Source: M1-B18 sp048264125
Lineage (GTDB): Bacteria > Bacillota > Clostridia > Peptostreptococcales > Natronincolaceae
Direction: 5' to 3'
Length of the DNA: 37,569 nt
Assembly (NCBI GenBank): GCA_048264125.1
Contig: JBLXDM010000019.1
Coordinates: forward strand, 1-37,569
This document shows positions 1-7,848 of this stretch, piece by piece (the first letter of the stretch is position 1; each line of letters starts with the position of its first letter). Under the pieces are notes generated by a model. That model saw nothing but the letters and a program-made list of their open reading frames with translations. It searched no databases and was not told where the DNA came from. Position numbers and translations under genes: made by a program.

Positions 1-50
1 CGCCAACCATATTTAATGATTGACGTCATAAGAACTATTAGTTATTTCCA

Positions 51-75
51 CTGTCTACTTGACAGGGAGCAGTTC
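51..75. repeat. Possible degenerate copy of the GACA-GGGGAC-type palindromic repeat
   Basis: CTGTC (51-55) and GACAG (61-65) form a small hairpin, and the following GACAGGGAGCAGTTC (61-75) loosely resembles GACAAGGGGACGGTTC at 10509-10524. No open reading frame in bases 1-107 looks like a gene. The relationship is based on about 12 matching positions only, so this is weak. Confidence 0.25.
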
Positions 76-107
76 AATATTGTGGGGCAGTCCTTTTTAC
101 TATTTTT

Positions 108-136
108 AAAAAAAAGCGACAGTCACAAGGACTGTC
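108..136 (-). terminator. Rho-independent terminator of the phospholipase-C-like gene
   Basis: Read on the minus strand, GACAGTC-CTTGT-GACTGTC forms a perfect 7-bp stem, followed by GC and then eight T residues. It lies 53 bp beyond the stop codon of the minus-strand gene at 190-780, the right place for its transcript end. Confidence 0.75.
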
Positions 137-189
137 AAAAAAATAAAAGCATAGGGAGAAATATATATTAAACGAATAAAAGTAATTAT

Positions 190-780
190 CTAAGCAATTT
201 TTTCGGCAAGGTTTGCCATGATCTTCAGCAATATTTCTGAGGAGGCTACGATACATACCTCTAGGCTGAAGTATATGTCCTTTGTCATATCGGCAGGTAG
301 ATTTAAGTACTCAATATGCCTTTTATTTATATAGTCTACCAGATTAGATTTATATTCTGCTGGAGACTTTTTTATACTACTGATTATTGATGAAGTAATC
401 TCTTTAATATTACTGTTTGCAAATTTCCTTGCCAGCTCCAGCTCGTAAAGAAGATGGCTTGGTAGGGAGCTTTTTTTGTCTTCATTGTGGACGCTGCAAA
501 AGTAATCTGCTAGAAAGTGATTTATAACCCCCAGCTCCAAAGAGTAATACTTTAGGGCCTTTGGGTTTAAAGGTATGCTTTTATTTTGTAAGGCATGTAT
601 TCTCTTGTATATAATATCTGAAGATGTTTCCTTATAATGAGGCAGAAGCATTAAGTGAGGATAAAAATCCGGCTTTATGGAGCCATATTGAAATGCATCC
701 TTGTTAAGGCTAAAATTAAGCCTCTCCTGAATAACTGAAGCTACAGCTTGACTTATAAGGCTATGGGTTTGCATGAACAA
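190..780 (-). CDS. Zinc-dependent phospholipase C-like protein
   Basis: A 196-residue, all-helical protein of the zinc-dependent phospholipase C / S1-P1 nuclease fold. The spacing of candidate ligands matches Bacillus phospholipase C: His6, Asp38, His48, then His88-x3-Asp92, His98, and His109-x3-Glu113. The 88/98 and 109/113 spacings equal those of the B. cereus enzyme (118/128 and 142/146). No signal peptide or propeptide is evident and the mature N-terminal Trp ligand of secreted enzymes is absent, so this is a cytoplasmic relative whose substrate is unknown. The start is TTG at 780, about 9 nt after AAGGAAG; an ATG two codons later (774) is the alternative. The gene stands alone with its own terminator. 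Phospholipase activity is inferred from the fold only. Confidence 0.75.
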   Translation of the reverse strand: MFMQTHSLISQAVASVIQERLNFSLNKDAFQYGSIKPDFYPHLMLLPHYKETSSDIIYKRIHALQNKSIPLNPKALKYYSLELGVINHFLADYFCSVHNEDKKSSLPSHLLYELELARKFANSNIKEITSSIISSIKKSPAEYKSNLVDYINKRHIEYLNLPADMTKDIYFSLEVCIVASSEILLKIMANLAEKIA

Positions 781-830
781 TTTTATTCACTTCCTTATCA
801 TTAATATCAGCGGCATCCTTTAGTACATAT

Positions 831-879
831 TAACCTGCAAATGATAAAACGACATGAAATCCATGTTAAATGCAGGTTA
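831..879. repeat. Nested inverted repeat in intergenic DNA
   Basis: TAACCTGCA (831-839) pairs perfectly with TGCAGGTTA (871-879). Inside it ACATG (852-856) pairs with CATGT (862-866). It sits between divergent genes, in a 263-bp gap (781-1043) that otherwise holds only the radical SAM promoter. No T-run follows on either strand, so it is not an obvious terminator. An operator or a small structured RNA are both possible. Confidence 0.5.
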
Positions 880-983
880 TTTTACGTTTTTGAAGAGAGA
901 AAAGAAGAGAATAGGAATTACTACTATTGTTAAAGAACCTCGAAGGCAGTTTAGGAATGTTTGTTAAATAAATGTTTCAATAG

Positions 984-1012
984 TTGATATTTTTACATTT
1001 ATAGTGTAAAAT
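984..1012 (+). promoter_or_regulatory. SigA-type promoter of the radical SAM operon
   Basis: TTGATA at 984-989 and TAAAAT at 1007-1012 are separated by exactly 17 bp. The -10 lies at the centre of the palindrome at 997-1024, and the ribosome site AAGGAGG follows at 1031, so transcription would start close to the palindrome edge with a very short leader. Confidence 0.65.
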
Positions 1013-1024
1013 TACACTATAAAT
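997..1024. promoter_or_regulatory. 28-bp perfect palindromic operator over the -10 box
   Basis: ATTTATAGTGTAA (997-1009) and TTACACTATAAAT (1012-1024) are perfect inverted copies flanking AA. The palindrome covers the spacer end, -10 and start region of the promoter, the expected geometry of a repressor site blocking RNA polymerase. The core AGTGTA/TACACT is of the type bound by GntR- or TetR-family dimers, but no candidate regulator lies nearby, so the binder is unknown. Confidence 0.7.
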
Positions 1025-1043
1025 ATTTATAAGGAGGTTCGGT

Positions 1044-2312
1044 ATGATCGCTGACATTCTAAGAAGGCTTCTTTTGAATAAGAAGGAGCCCTTTCTATTT
1101 AAAGGTTACAAGCAAAATACCTTATCGCTTAATACCCATGAAACAGGGCTGTATTTGCATGTTCCCTTTTGTAAAAGTCTATGCCCCTATTGCCCCTATA
1201 ATAAGGTGAAATACCAGAAGGCGCTTTTAAAACCCTACAAAAATGCACTTATTAAGGAGCTACAAATGTATAAGGCGTTAAATCCTAATTTTCGTTCTAC
1301 CTCATTGTACATAGGTGGAGGAACCCCCTCGCTGTTTCTAGAGGAGCTGGCGGAAATAATTTCATATCTACGACAGGAATGCCACTTTAAGGGAGATATA
1401 GGAATAGAGCTACATCCCTCCACAGTAAATGAAGAGAGCATAAGGGCTATAAAGGACAGTGGCATCAATATGGTAAGCATTGGAATTCAAAGCTTCCATA
1501 GGCAACACCTAAGCTTTTTAGGCAGGGGCTATGATGCAGAGTATCTGGATAAAATTCTGAGACTGATTTCCAGCTATAAATTTGATTGTGTAGATATAGA
1601 TATAATGACTAGCCTGCCGGAGGAAACAATAGAGGAAATAGAGGCGGATATCAGGAAGGCATTTTCCTATAATATAGACCAGCTCTCCATATATCCCTTG
1701 ATAGTATTTCCAATGACAACACTGTATAAGGAAATCAAAGATCGCGGGATGAGGCGTTTAAACGAGCTGCAGGAGTATAAGGTGCTTCAGCTTATTGACA
1801 GTATTGCTTCAGAAATGGGCTATGAAAAAACCTCCGTATGGACCTATGGTAAAAAGGATAGAAAAAGGTATACCTCCGTCACCCGAGAGGATTTCATAGG
1901 CATAGGTGCAGGGGCCTCCTCCAGGGTCGATCAATATTTTTATACAAATACCTTTGACATAAAGGAATATATTGCTTCGGTTAACAACGATAAATTACCC
2001 ATCAATCTAGTGAATGCTATGGGAGATAAGGAGCAAATGATATTTTGGATATTCTGGCGCTGCTATGATGGGAAAATAGACTCCGGCAGATTTCGGCAGA
2101 TTTTTGGTAAGGACATGGAGGAGGAATTCCGGCTTTTGTTCAGCCTTATGAAGCTAATGGGGATTGCCCGCAAGGCCGATGACAGCTATTATCTGACAAA
2201 ATGGGGGGGCTACCTCTATCATCTTGTGGAAAAAAGATATTCCATTAGCTACTTAAATAAGCTGTGGAGGGAAAGCATGGAGAGGCCATGGATAGAGGAG
2301 CTGACCCTTTAA
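1044..2312 (+). CDS. Radical SAM protein, HemN/HemW (coproporphyrinogen oxidase-like) family
   Basis: A 422-residue protein with the [4Fe-4S]-SAM motif C43-x3-C47-x2-C50 in the context HVPFC...CPYC, the HemN/HemW style, followed by GGGTP (91-95) and a HemN-like C-terminal extension. HemW-type proteins are haem chaperones or oxidases, but this copy has Pro after the third Cys (CPYCPY) where many HemW proteins have a different residue, so I do not assign hemW. ATG follows AAGGAGG by 6-7 nt. It is the first gene of a two-gene operon with a second radical SAM protein 16 bp downstream, under a promoter covered by a 28-bp palindrome, so it is probably repressible. The substrate is unknown; the adjacency suggests the two enzymes act in one pathway. 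Confidence 0.8.
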   Translation: MIADILRRLLLNKKEPFLFKGYKQNTLSLNTHETGLYLHVPFCKSLCPYCPYNKVKYQKALLKPYKNALIKELQMYKALNPNFRSTSLYIGGGTPSLFLEELAEIISYLRQECHFKGDIGIELHPSTVNEESIRAIKDSGINMVSIGIQSFHRQHLSFLGRGYDAEYLDKILRLISSYKFDCVDIDIMTSLPEETIEEIEADIRKAFSYNIDQLSIYPLIVFPMTTLYKEIKDRGMRRLNELQEYKVLQLIDSIASEMGYEKTSVWTYGKKDRKRYTSVTREDFIGIGAGASSRVDQYFYTNTFDIKEYIASVNNDKLPINLVNAMGDKEQMIFWIFWRCYDGKIDSGRFRQIFGKDMEEEFRLLFSLMKLMGIARKADDSYYLTKWGGYLYHLVEKRYSISYLNKLWRESMERPWIEELTL

Positions 2313-2328
2313 AAAAGGAGGTGCAGAA

Positions 2329-3231
2329 ATGAAGCTTAATCATTTTTTATATCTATCAGCCTTTGGGCTGAGGACAATACTTTTTAAGCAAAGAAAGCCC
2401 ATCCTAGGGACCATTATATTAACGGATCATTGCAACTTAACCTGCAAGCATTGTGCTGTTCATAACATAAATAATGAAATATATCACTACACCGCTATAC
2501 TGGTGGAAATGCAGCAGCTGTATAGGGAGGGTATAAGAATCCTCTTCTTCTGTGGCGGTGAAACCCTCCTGTGGAAGGATGATGACAAGGACATAAGATT
2601 TCTGATAAAAAAGGCTAAGGAATTAGGCTTCTTCATAGTAAATATCGTAACAAACGGAACCATAAATCTGAATATACCAGAGGCTGATACGATACTATTA
2701 AGCCTAGACGGAGGCAGAGAAACCCATAACCTGATAAGGGGCGATGCCTTTGATACCATAATGCAGCAGTTAGAGTTAGCAGAGGCGGGCAATATATGTA
2801 TCTATATGGCAATTAACAGGCTGAATTATAGGGAGCTGGAGGAGGTCTCAGGGATTGCAAGGGATAATAAAAATATCAAGGCCATTTCCTTTAATTTTCA
2901 TACCCCATATCCCGGGACAGAGGCTCTAAGCCTTGTGGAGGAAGAAAGGCAGAAGGCTGTAAGTGATATAAAGGGCCTAATTGACAAAAAATACCCTATT
3001 TTTAACCTCAAGGCCGGACTGGATGCTTTTTTAAAAAATGACTGGCAGAGTCCCTGCTGGCAATGTGTGGTTATTGAAAATGGAAAGAAAAGCATCTGTG
3101 GCCGTTGTGTGGAGGTGGAGGGTCTATGCGAGAAATGTGGGTATCTATTCGCCATAGAATTTTCCCTGCTATTCTCAGGTAACATCAGAGTGATATTTGA
3201 GATGCTTAGGACATATCTGAGATATGTATAA
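2329..3231 (+). CDS. Radical SAM protein with Cys-rich C-terminus
   Basis: A 300-residue radical SAM enzyme: C35-x3-C39-x2-C42 (CNLTCKHC) near the N-terminus, a GGE-type motif in FFCGGETLL, and a SLDGG segment typical of SPASM-like peptide- or cofactor-modifying enzymes. The C-terminal part has three CxxC pairs (243/246, 257/260, 267/270), which could hold an auxiliary cluster or a zinc knuckle. The last 30 residues are hydrophobic and may be a membrane-associating helix. AAGGAGG precedes ATG. It is co-transcribed with the HemN-like gene 16 bp upstream. It is not the AmmeMemoRadiSam enzyme, which has a different Cys context. No target peptide gene is visible nearby, so the substrate is unknown. 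Confidence 0.8.
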   Translation: MKLNHFLYLSAFGLRTILFKQRKPILGTIILTDHCNLTCKHCAVHNINNEIYHYTAILVEMQQLYREGIRILFFCGGETLLWKDDDKDIRFLIKKAKELGFFIVNIVTNGTINLNIPEADTILLSLDGGRETHNLIRGDAFDTIMQQLELAEAGNICIYMAINRLNYRELEEVSGIARDNKNIKAISFNFHTPYPGTEALSLVEEERQKAVSDIKGLIDKKYPIFNLKAGLDAFLKNDWQSPCWQCVVIENGKKSICGRCVEVEGLCEKCGYLFAIEFSLLFSGNIRVIFEMLRTYLRYV

Positions 3232-3279
3232 ATATCTCCCTCCCTCAGGCTTTACTTATGTTAAAATATATAGATAAAC

Positions 3280-3285
3280 TATAAT
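3280..3285 (+). promoter_or_regulatory. Candidate -10 box of the nucleoid-protein gene
   Basis: TATAAT at 3280-3285 with a weak TTATGT 18 bp upstream (3256-3261). The expected transcript start near 3292 leaves only a few bases before AAGGGGTG (3296-3303), which supports a start codon shortly after that ribosome site. Confidence 0.4.
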
Positions 3286-3300
3286 CAAACAGCATAAGGG

Positions 3301-4323
3301 GTGTTTACAATTATTACAATAACTAATGCAATCATACATATACTCAGTCAGGAAATGGATGAGCCTGTTTTAAATGATTTTGAGCTGGACATAAGCGGGG
3401 AGGTGGAAGCCTTCCTAGAAAAGCATATAGCTAATTCCTTGAACTCCGATAATATAAAGAGGGCTGTTTTCACTGAGGGAATGAATTTAATTAAGGATGT
3501 TTGTCATAGAATGCTGGAGGAGGATGATTTTTTTATCCTTGGCAGTAAGGAGATTGCTAGACAGCTTTACAGAACTGTGAAGTCCAATGGAAGCATATCC
3601 TCTGGAGATCTGATTGTATGCCAATATCAGCTGGAAAGCATACCGTATATAGCAATTCTAAAGATGGACTACAAGGATGCATATACCCATGAGGTGGATA
3701 TCGTAGAGGAAAAATACAGAATATCCCTGAAGAGCAATCATAACTGTCTGCCGGGAATAAACCAGCGTATTCAAAAATGCGCCTTTGTTAATTCTAATTC
3801 GCAGCTGGAGCATGACCTGCTAATACTTGACAATCAGATATCCAATATTGAGGATAGAGAAAATATTGCCCATTTTTTTCTAGTTAATTTCTTAAATGCT
3901 CAGATAATGGTGGATTCAAAGATTTCCACCAAGGTATTTAAGAAGGAGACAGAGAAGTTCCTAAAGGGTCAAAATGTAAGCATTCACGATATTAGTGAGG
4001 TCAATAAGCAGATCAATGCAGAGCTAAACCAAAAACAGGATATTGACATTAATGAATTTTCCGACAGAGTTTTTAAGGATAATGCCCTGAAGGAAAAATA
4101 CCTGAATAATATCAAGCGAAAGGGAATAGAGGAGCAATTTAATGTAGATAAGGAATGGGTGGAAAAAAAGGTCAGCAGGATTAAGCTGGTGACGGGGGAT
4201 GAAATCGAAATCACCTTGAATTTTGACACCTATCAAAATGAAAGCCGCTTTGAGGTGGCATTAAACCCCGATGGTACAAGAACGATAATAATCAAAAATA
4301 TAAATGTGCTCTATGAAAAATAG
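3301..4323 (+). CDS. Nucleoid-associated protein, NdpA/YejK (37-kDa) family
   Basis: About 340 residues resembling the NdpA/YejK nucleoid-associated family: an N-terminal ITNAIIHIL strand, an acidic FLEKHI segment near residue 40, a central region with helices, and a C-terminal domain (LVTGDEIEITLNFDTY onward) ending in a strand-rich tail. E. coli YejK binds DNA and is nucleoid-associated; the role in Clostridia is unclear. Start choice is odd. GTG at 3301 lies inside the only ribosome-site-like sequence (AAGGGGTG, 3296-3303), so it has no spaced Shine-Dalgarno. The codons at the right distance are ATT at 3310 and 3313, which would give a protein starting at ITITNAII. The next ATG is at residue 19 and would remove the conserved first strand. 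Confidence 0.75.
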   Translation: MFTIITITNAIIHILSQEMDEPVLNDFELDISGEVEAFLEKHIANSLNSDNIKRAVFTEGMNLIKDVCHRMLEEDDFFILGSKEIARQLYRTVKSNGSISSGDLIVCQYQLESIPYIAILKMDYKDAYTHEVDIVEEKYRISLKSNHNCLPGINQRIQKCAFVNSNSQLEHDLLILDNQISNIEDRENIAHFFLVNFLNAQIMVDSKISTKVFKKETEKFLKGQNVSIHDISEVNKQINAELNQKQDIDINEFSDRVFKDNALKEKYLNNIKRKGIEEQFNVDKEWVEKKVSRIKLVTGDEIEITLNFDTYQNESRFEVALNPDGTRTIIIKNINVLYEK

Positions 4324-4374
4324 CGTGAGGTCCAGATATAAGTTAATGTAGTAAGATGTTATTTTAGAAAAAAT

Positions 4375-4402
4375 GAGACAAAAGGAGCCGTCCGACTGTC
4401 TC
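4375..4402. repeat. Imperfect hairpin, possible relative of the 10505 repeat
   Basis: GAGACA (4375-4380) pairs with TGTCTC (4397-4402), and GGA (4384-4386) pairs with TCC (4391-4393) inside. The left arm GAGACAAAAGGAGCCGTCC resembles the left arm of the 10505-10569 hairpin (GTGACAAGGGGACGGTTC). It ends 8 bp before the ribosome site of the NhaC gene, so it may affect that leader. Confidence 0.45.
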
Positions 4403-4421
4403 GTACTAAAGGAGAGTAAGT

Positions 4422-5816
4422 ATGAAGGATTTTAAATTAGCCGACAGCGATACGTATGTTGTTTTATGCCTCTCCATTCTTTTTATTGCAGGTAGTATAT
4501 TTTTGGAGCTATCGTTGATATATGGATTCCTGGCAGGAATATTACTGACATCAGGCCTTCTCCTTAAAAGGGGCTTCAAGGCTAGCGGGTTGGGTAAAAT
4601 TCTTATGGAAGGCATTAAACAATGCAGGCTTTTGTGTATACTTATACTTTTAATTGGGGCCACCGTTTCGGTATGGCTTTCCTCGGGGGCAGTACCTATG
4701 ATGATGTATTATGGGCTTTCCTACATGCAGGGAGCTAACTTCCTCATGGCTGCATTTCTTATAGCCTCAATTATGTCAATTTTTATGGGGACTGCCATTG
4801 GAACCATAAGCACTATTGGCATTGCTCTGTTGGGGATAGGAAGGGGCTTTGGCATACCGTCTTATATATTGCTGGGAGCAATAATATCAGGCGCCTTTAT
4901 TGCAGATAAGCTGTCGCCTATTTCTGGGCTTTTGAATCTAACTCTGTCAACAACCGATGTCAGCTACAGAACAGCATTGAAGTCTATGCTGAAAACTCTG
5001 CTGCCGGTATTTTTTATAACTGCTATCAGCTATTATGTTATTGGCAGCACCTATGGGTCTGCTGTAGATGCGGTCTCCATAAATGAATACCAAACAGCCA
5101 TAGCAGGAAGCTTCAATCTCTCACTGTGGTTGATGCTATTGCCGGCGGCTGTGCTGTTTTTATCAATCATTGGAGTAAATACATTGAAAACAATAGCTAT
5201 AGGCTTGTTGGGCGGAATAGCTGCTAGTGTATATTTTCAGCAGGAGGGCATTATTTCAGTAGTTAATTGGATGCTATTGGGCTACAAAGGGGCAACTGCA
5301 TCTGAAATGCTGAATGGTATTTTAATCAGCGGTGGAGTAGTCTCCATGCTGGAGGTGGTGCTTATAGTAGCTGGGGCGGTACTGCTCAGCGGACTACTGG
5401 AAAGATCAGGCCTGTTAAGGCCTATACTGGGTAGGGCGACGGAAGGAATAGCCTCCAAGGGAGAGCTTATATTAAAAACAGGTCTTATCAGCACTATTTT
5501 AACGATAGTTACCTGTGATCAGGTGGTTGCTATTATTTTGCCAGGAAGCTTGCTGCGGGACAAATTTATAGAGCTGGGGGTGGATACCAGCCTATTGGCT
5601 AGAACTATATCCGACACCGGTACAATAATAGCTCCGCTATTTCCATGGAATGTTAATGCCTTGATCATAGTAAGCCTTACAGGAATATCCGCCAGGTACT
5701 ATTGGCCCTATGCTGTCCTTTGCTATATCTTTCCGTTGGTTACCTTTCTTTATGCCACAAAGGACAAAATCAGTTCTAGTCATTTGAAAACTAAGGCTAC
5801 TAAGGTCAGCAGTTAA
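4422..5816 (+). CDS. nhaC: Na+/H+ antiporter, NhaC family
   Basis: A 464-residue, very hydrophobic protein with about 11-12 transmembrane helices and the NhaC-family layout: a short cytoplasmic N-terminus, a Gly-rich segment MGTAIGTISTIGIALLGIG, and the conserved FIADKLSPISGLLNLTLSTTDV stretch near residue 160. The family swaps cytoplasmic Na+ for external H+ and supports pH and sodium homeostasis in alkaliphiles. ATG follows AAAGGAGAG by 6 nt. The gene stands alone between the nucleoid-protein gene and a convergent small gene; no terminator is obvious. An amino-acid/H+ antiporter of the same superfamily is the alternative, but the match to NhaC is good. Confidence 0.8.
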   Translation: MKDFKLADSDTYVVLCLSILFIAGSIFLELSLIYGFLAGILLTSGLLLKRGFKASGLGKILMEGIKQCRLLCILILLIGATVSVWLSSGAVPMMMYYGLSYMQGANFLMAAFLIASIMSIFMGTAIGTISTIGIALLGIGRGFGIPSYILLGAIISGAFIADKLSPISGLLNLTLSTTDVSYRTALKSMLKTLLPVFFITAISYYVIGSTYGSAVDAVSINEYQTAIAGSFNLSLWLMLLPAAVLFLSIIGVNTLKTIAIGLLGGIAASVYFQQEGIISVVNWMLLGYKGATASEMLNGILISGGVVSMLEVVLIVAGAVLLSGLLERSGLLRPILGRATEGIASKGELILKTGLISTILTIVTCDQVVAIILPGSLLRDKFIELGVDTSLLARTISDTGTIIAPLFPWNVNALIIVSLTGISARYYWPYAVLCYIFPLVTFLYATKDKISSSHLKTKATKVSS

Positions 5817-5846
5817 GAGCTATGCCTCGGCAGCCTAAGGTCCTTA

Positions 5847-6095
5847 CTATTCTTTATTGTGTTTGGCAATAGCCTTTGCATTTTCCTTAATGCTGAAGGT
5901 ATTATTCTGTATATCCTTAATGGACTTCTCAAGGTATTCAGCTACTGTAGCCAAGGCCCCTCTTTCATTTGATTCAATCTGCGCTACACTTATTTTAATA
6001 TTAATAAGGGACATTTTGATTTTTTCCAGCTCCTCAAAAACACTGGTGACATCTGTCCAAATATCCAGTGTCAGCTTATCGATATTCTTATTCAT
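5847..6095 (-). CDS. Small coiled-coil protein of unknown function
   Basis: An 82-residue protein (MNKNIDKLTLDIW...IAKHNKE) with heptad-like spacing of Leu/Ile between residues 15 and 75, predicted mostly helical and coiled coil, with no Cys and no membrane segment. The ATG at 6095 has AAGGAG seven bases upstream; a longer reading frame from 6131 has no ribosome site and is rejected. It converges with the NhaC gene, 30 bp from its stop. I do not recognise a family; a small structural or adaptor protein is a guess. Confidence 0.65.
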   Translation of the reverse strand: MNKNIDKLTLDIWTDVTSVFEELEKIKMSLINIKISVAQIESNERGALATVAEYLEKSIKDIQNNTFSIKENAKAIAKHNKE

Positions 6096-6391
6096 ATGTA
6101 TTCTCCTTATGTAGATGATATTTAATTTCAATATAATCTATATTTCTACAAATAGTGCTAATATCCTATGTAAAATTTCATTAATTTTGTGTAAAATTAT
6201 AATTTTAATTTTAAAGCAATAATATGTGTATGAATATTTAGCATTTGGAGGTAGGAAACGTAATATTTACCTAAATTTGAATATTTATTAAAGTAAATGG
6301 AAAGCTACATAAGAAAAACAAGGGTTTTAATAGAAGGCGCAGAAATAGATAAGGAATACATATTTGAAAAAAATATCCAGGAGGCGATACA

Positions 6392-7822
6392 ATGGAGAAT
6401 TTTTTAGGCTTAATCATCACACCCCACCCCCCTTTAATTTTGCCTGAAATAGGAAGGGGCAAGGAAAGGGAGGCCCAAAGGACCATTGAAGGGATACAAA
6501 GGATAGCTAAGCTGGTGAAGGAGAGTAAGCCGGAGGTAATAATTTGTATTACTCCCCATGGAAATGTTTTTCAGGACGGGGTATGTGTTTTGGACGAGGC
6601 GAAGATAGCAGGTGATCTAAGGGATTTTGGACATCCAAGGTTAAGGATTAAAAAGGATATAGATATTGAATTTAACGATAAACTAATAGATGAATTTGCA
6701 GAGCATGAGATACCCAGTGTATTTTTGAATGAAAATATTGCAAAGGAATACAATGCCAGATTGGCCTTGGACCATGGCTGTATTGTGCCTTTGTATTACA
6801 TAGATAAGCTGTATAAGGATTATAAAATTGTGCATATAACCATAGGACTACTAAGCCTTCATGAGCTGTATCTTATAGGAAAAATGCTTAGGCGGATAAT
6901 AGATAAAGGCGACACAAGGGCTATGCTTTTAGCCAGTGCTGATTTATCCCATTGCCTTAAGGCGGAGGGGCCATATCCCTACAATCCTTCAGGCGAGGTC
7001 TTTGATAAGCGTCTGGTGGAGGCCATAAGCAGTGGAGCCTTCAATGAAATAATTAATATGCCGTCAGAGCTGTATGAGTCCGCCTGTGAATGCGGTCTTA
7101 GGCCTATTGCAATGGGTCTAGGAGCCTTCGATGGCTTTAAAACCAAATCCACCATATATTCATATGAGGGCCCCTATGGTGTTGGTTACATGAATGCGTA
7201 TATAGAGGGACTGACGGAGGAGACAGACAGTAATTTAGACTTATACCTGAAGAATAGGTACGAGGGCTATGAGGGTAGAAAAAGAAATGAAAGCATATAT
7301 GTCTCTTTGGCGAGGGCTGCTGTTGAGGAATGTGTTAAGCATGGCAAGCATTTGGACTGGGAGGCCTTCAAAAACCTTGTTTTAACGGGAGATATAGTAG
7401 AGGAGCTGGAGAATACCAACGGCGGGGTCTTTGTTTCTATACATAAGGACAATATTCTGAGGGGCTGTATAGGTACGATTGCACCATCTAGAGAAAATCT
7501 CGCTGAGGAGATCATATATAATGCCATCGAAGCTGCTACGGAGGATGAAAGATTTTACCCGATTAGAAAAAGTGAGTTGGCGGACTTAGTGCTAAAGGTG
7601 GATGTAATGCATGAACTAGAGGCTATAAGGAGCTTAGAGGAGCTGGATGTAAAAAAATATGGGGTAGTAGTGATGGCTGGGAATAAAAAAGGCTTATTAT
7701 TACCTGATATAGAGGGTATAGATAGTGTTGAAAAGCAAATAAGCATTGCAAAGAAGAAGGCAGGGATTAAGCGCAATACAGCTGTAAAGCTCTATAGATT
7801 TGCAGTTACCAGATATTATTAA
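6392..7822 (+). CDS. LigB-type dioxygenase-fold / AMMECR1 fusion (AmmeMemoRadiSam proteins B and A)
   Basis: A 476-residue two-domain protein. Residues 1-270 form a class III extradiol dioxygenase (LigB/MEMO1-like) domain with candidate metal ligands His12 (TPHPP), His56 (TPHGN) and His187 (SADLSHC). Residues about 290-476 are an AMMECR1 domain with the signature LRGCIGT at 356-362. Together with a radical SAM partner these make the AmmeMemoRadiSam system of unknown function found across archaea and anaerobic bacteria. Here no matching radical SAM enzyme adjoins: downstream is a kinase-like gene 26 bp away, probably in the same operon. ATG follows CAGGAGG. The 296 bp upstream (6096-6391) hold AT-rich DNA with no convincing promoter, only a copy of GTGTAAAATTA (6189-6199). 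Confidence 0.85.
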   Translation: MENFLGLIITPHPPLILPEIGRGKEREAQRTIEGIQRIAKLVKESKPEVIICITPHGNVFQDGVCVLDEAKIAGDLRDFGHPRLRIKKDIDIEFNDKLIDEFAEHEIPSVFLNENIAKEYNARLALDHGCIVPLYYIDKLYKDYKIVHITIGLLSLHELYLIGKMLRRIIDKGDTRAMLLASADLSHCLKAEGPYPYNPSGEVFDKRLVEAISSGAFNEIINMPSELYESACECGLRPIAMGLGAFDGFKTKSTIYSYEGPYGVGYMNAYIEGLTEETDSNLDLYLKNRYEGYEGRKRNESIYVSLARAAVEECVKHGKHLDWEAFKNLVLTGDIVEELENTNGGVFVSIHKDNILRGCIGTIAPSRENLAEEIIYNAIEAATEDERFYPIRKSELADLVLKVDVMHELEAIRSLEELDVKKYGVVVMAGNKKGLLLPDIEGIDSVEKQISIAKKKAGIKRNTAVKLYRFAVTRYY

Positions 7823-7848
7823 AGGGCAGTGGCTTAAAGGAGGACAAA

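Noticed and set aside
1044..3231. AmmeMemoRadiSam radical SAM enzyme for the LigB-AMMECR1 protein
   Set aside because: Neither protein has the AmrS Cys context, and both lie in a separate operon over 3 kb away.
6297..6407. 36-codon plus-strand frame overlapping the start of the LigB-AMMECR1 gene
   Set aside because: It has no ribosome site, starts after a stop in an AT-rich stretch and merely runs through the gene's own leader.
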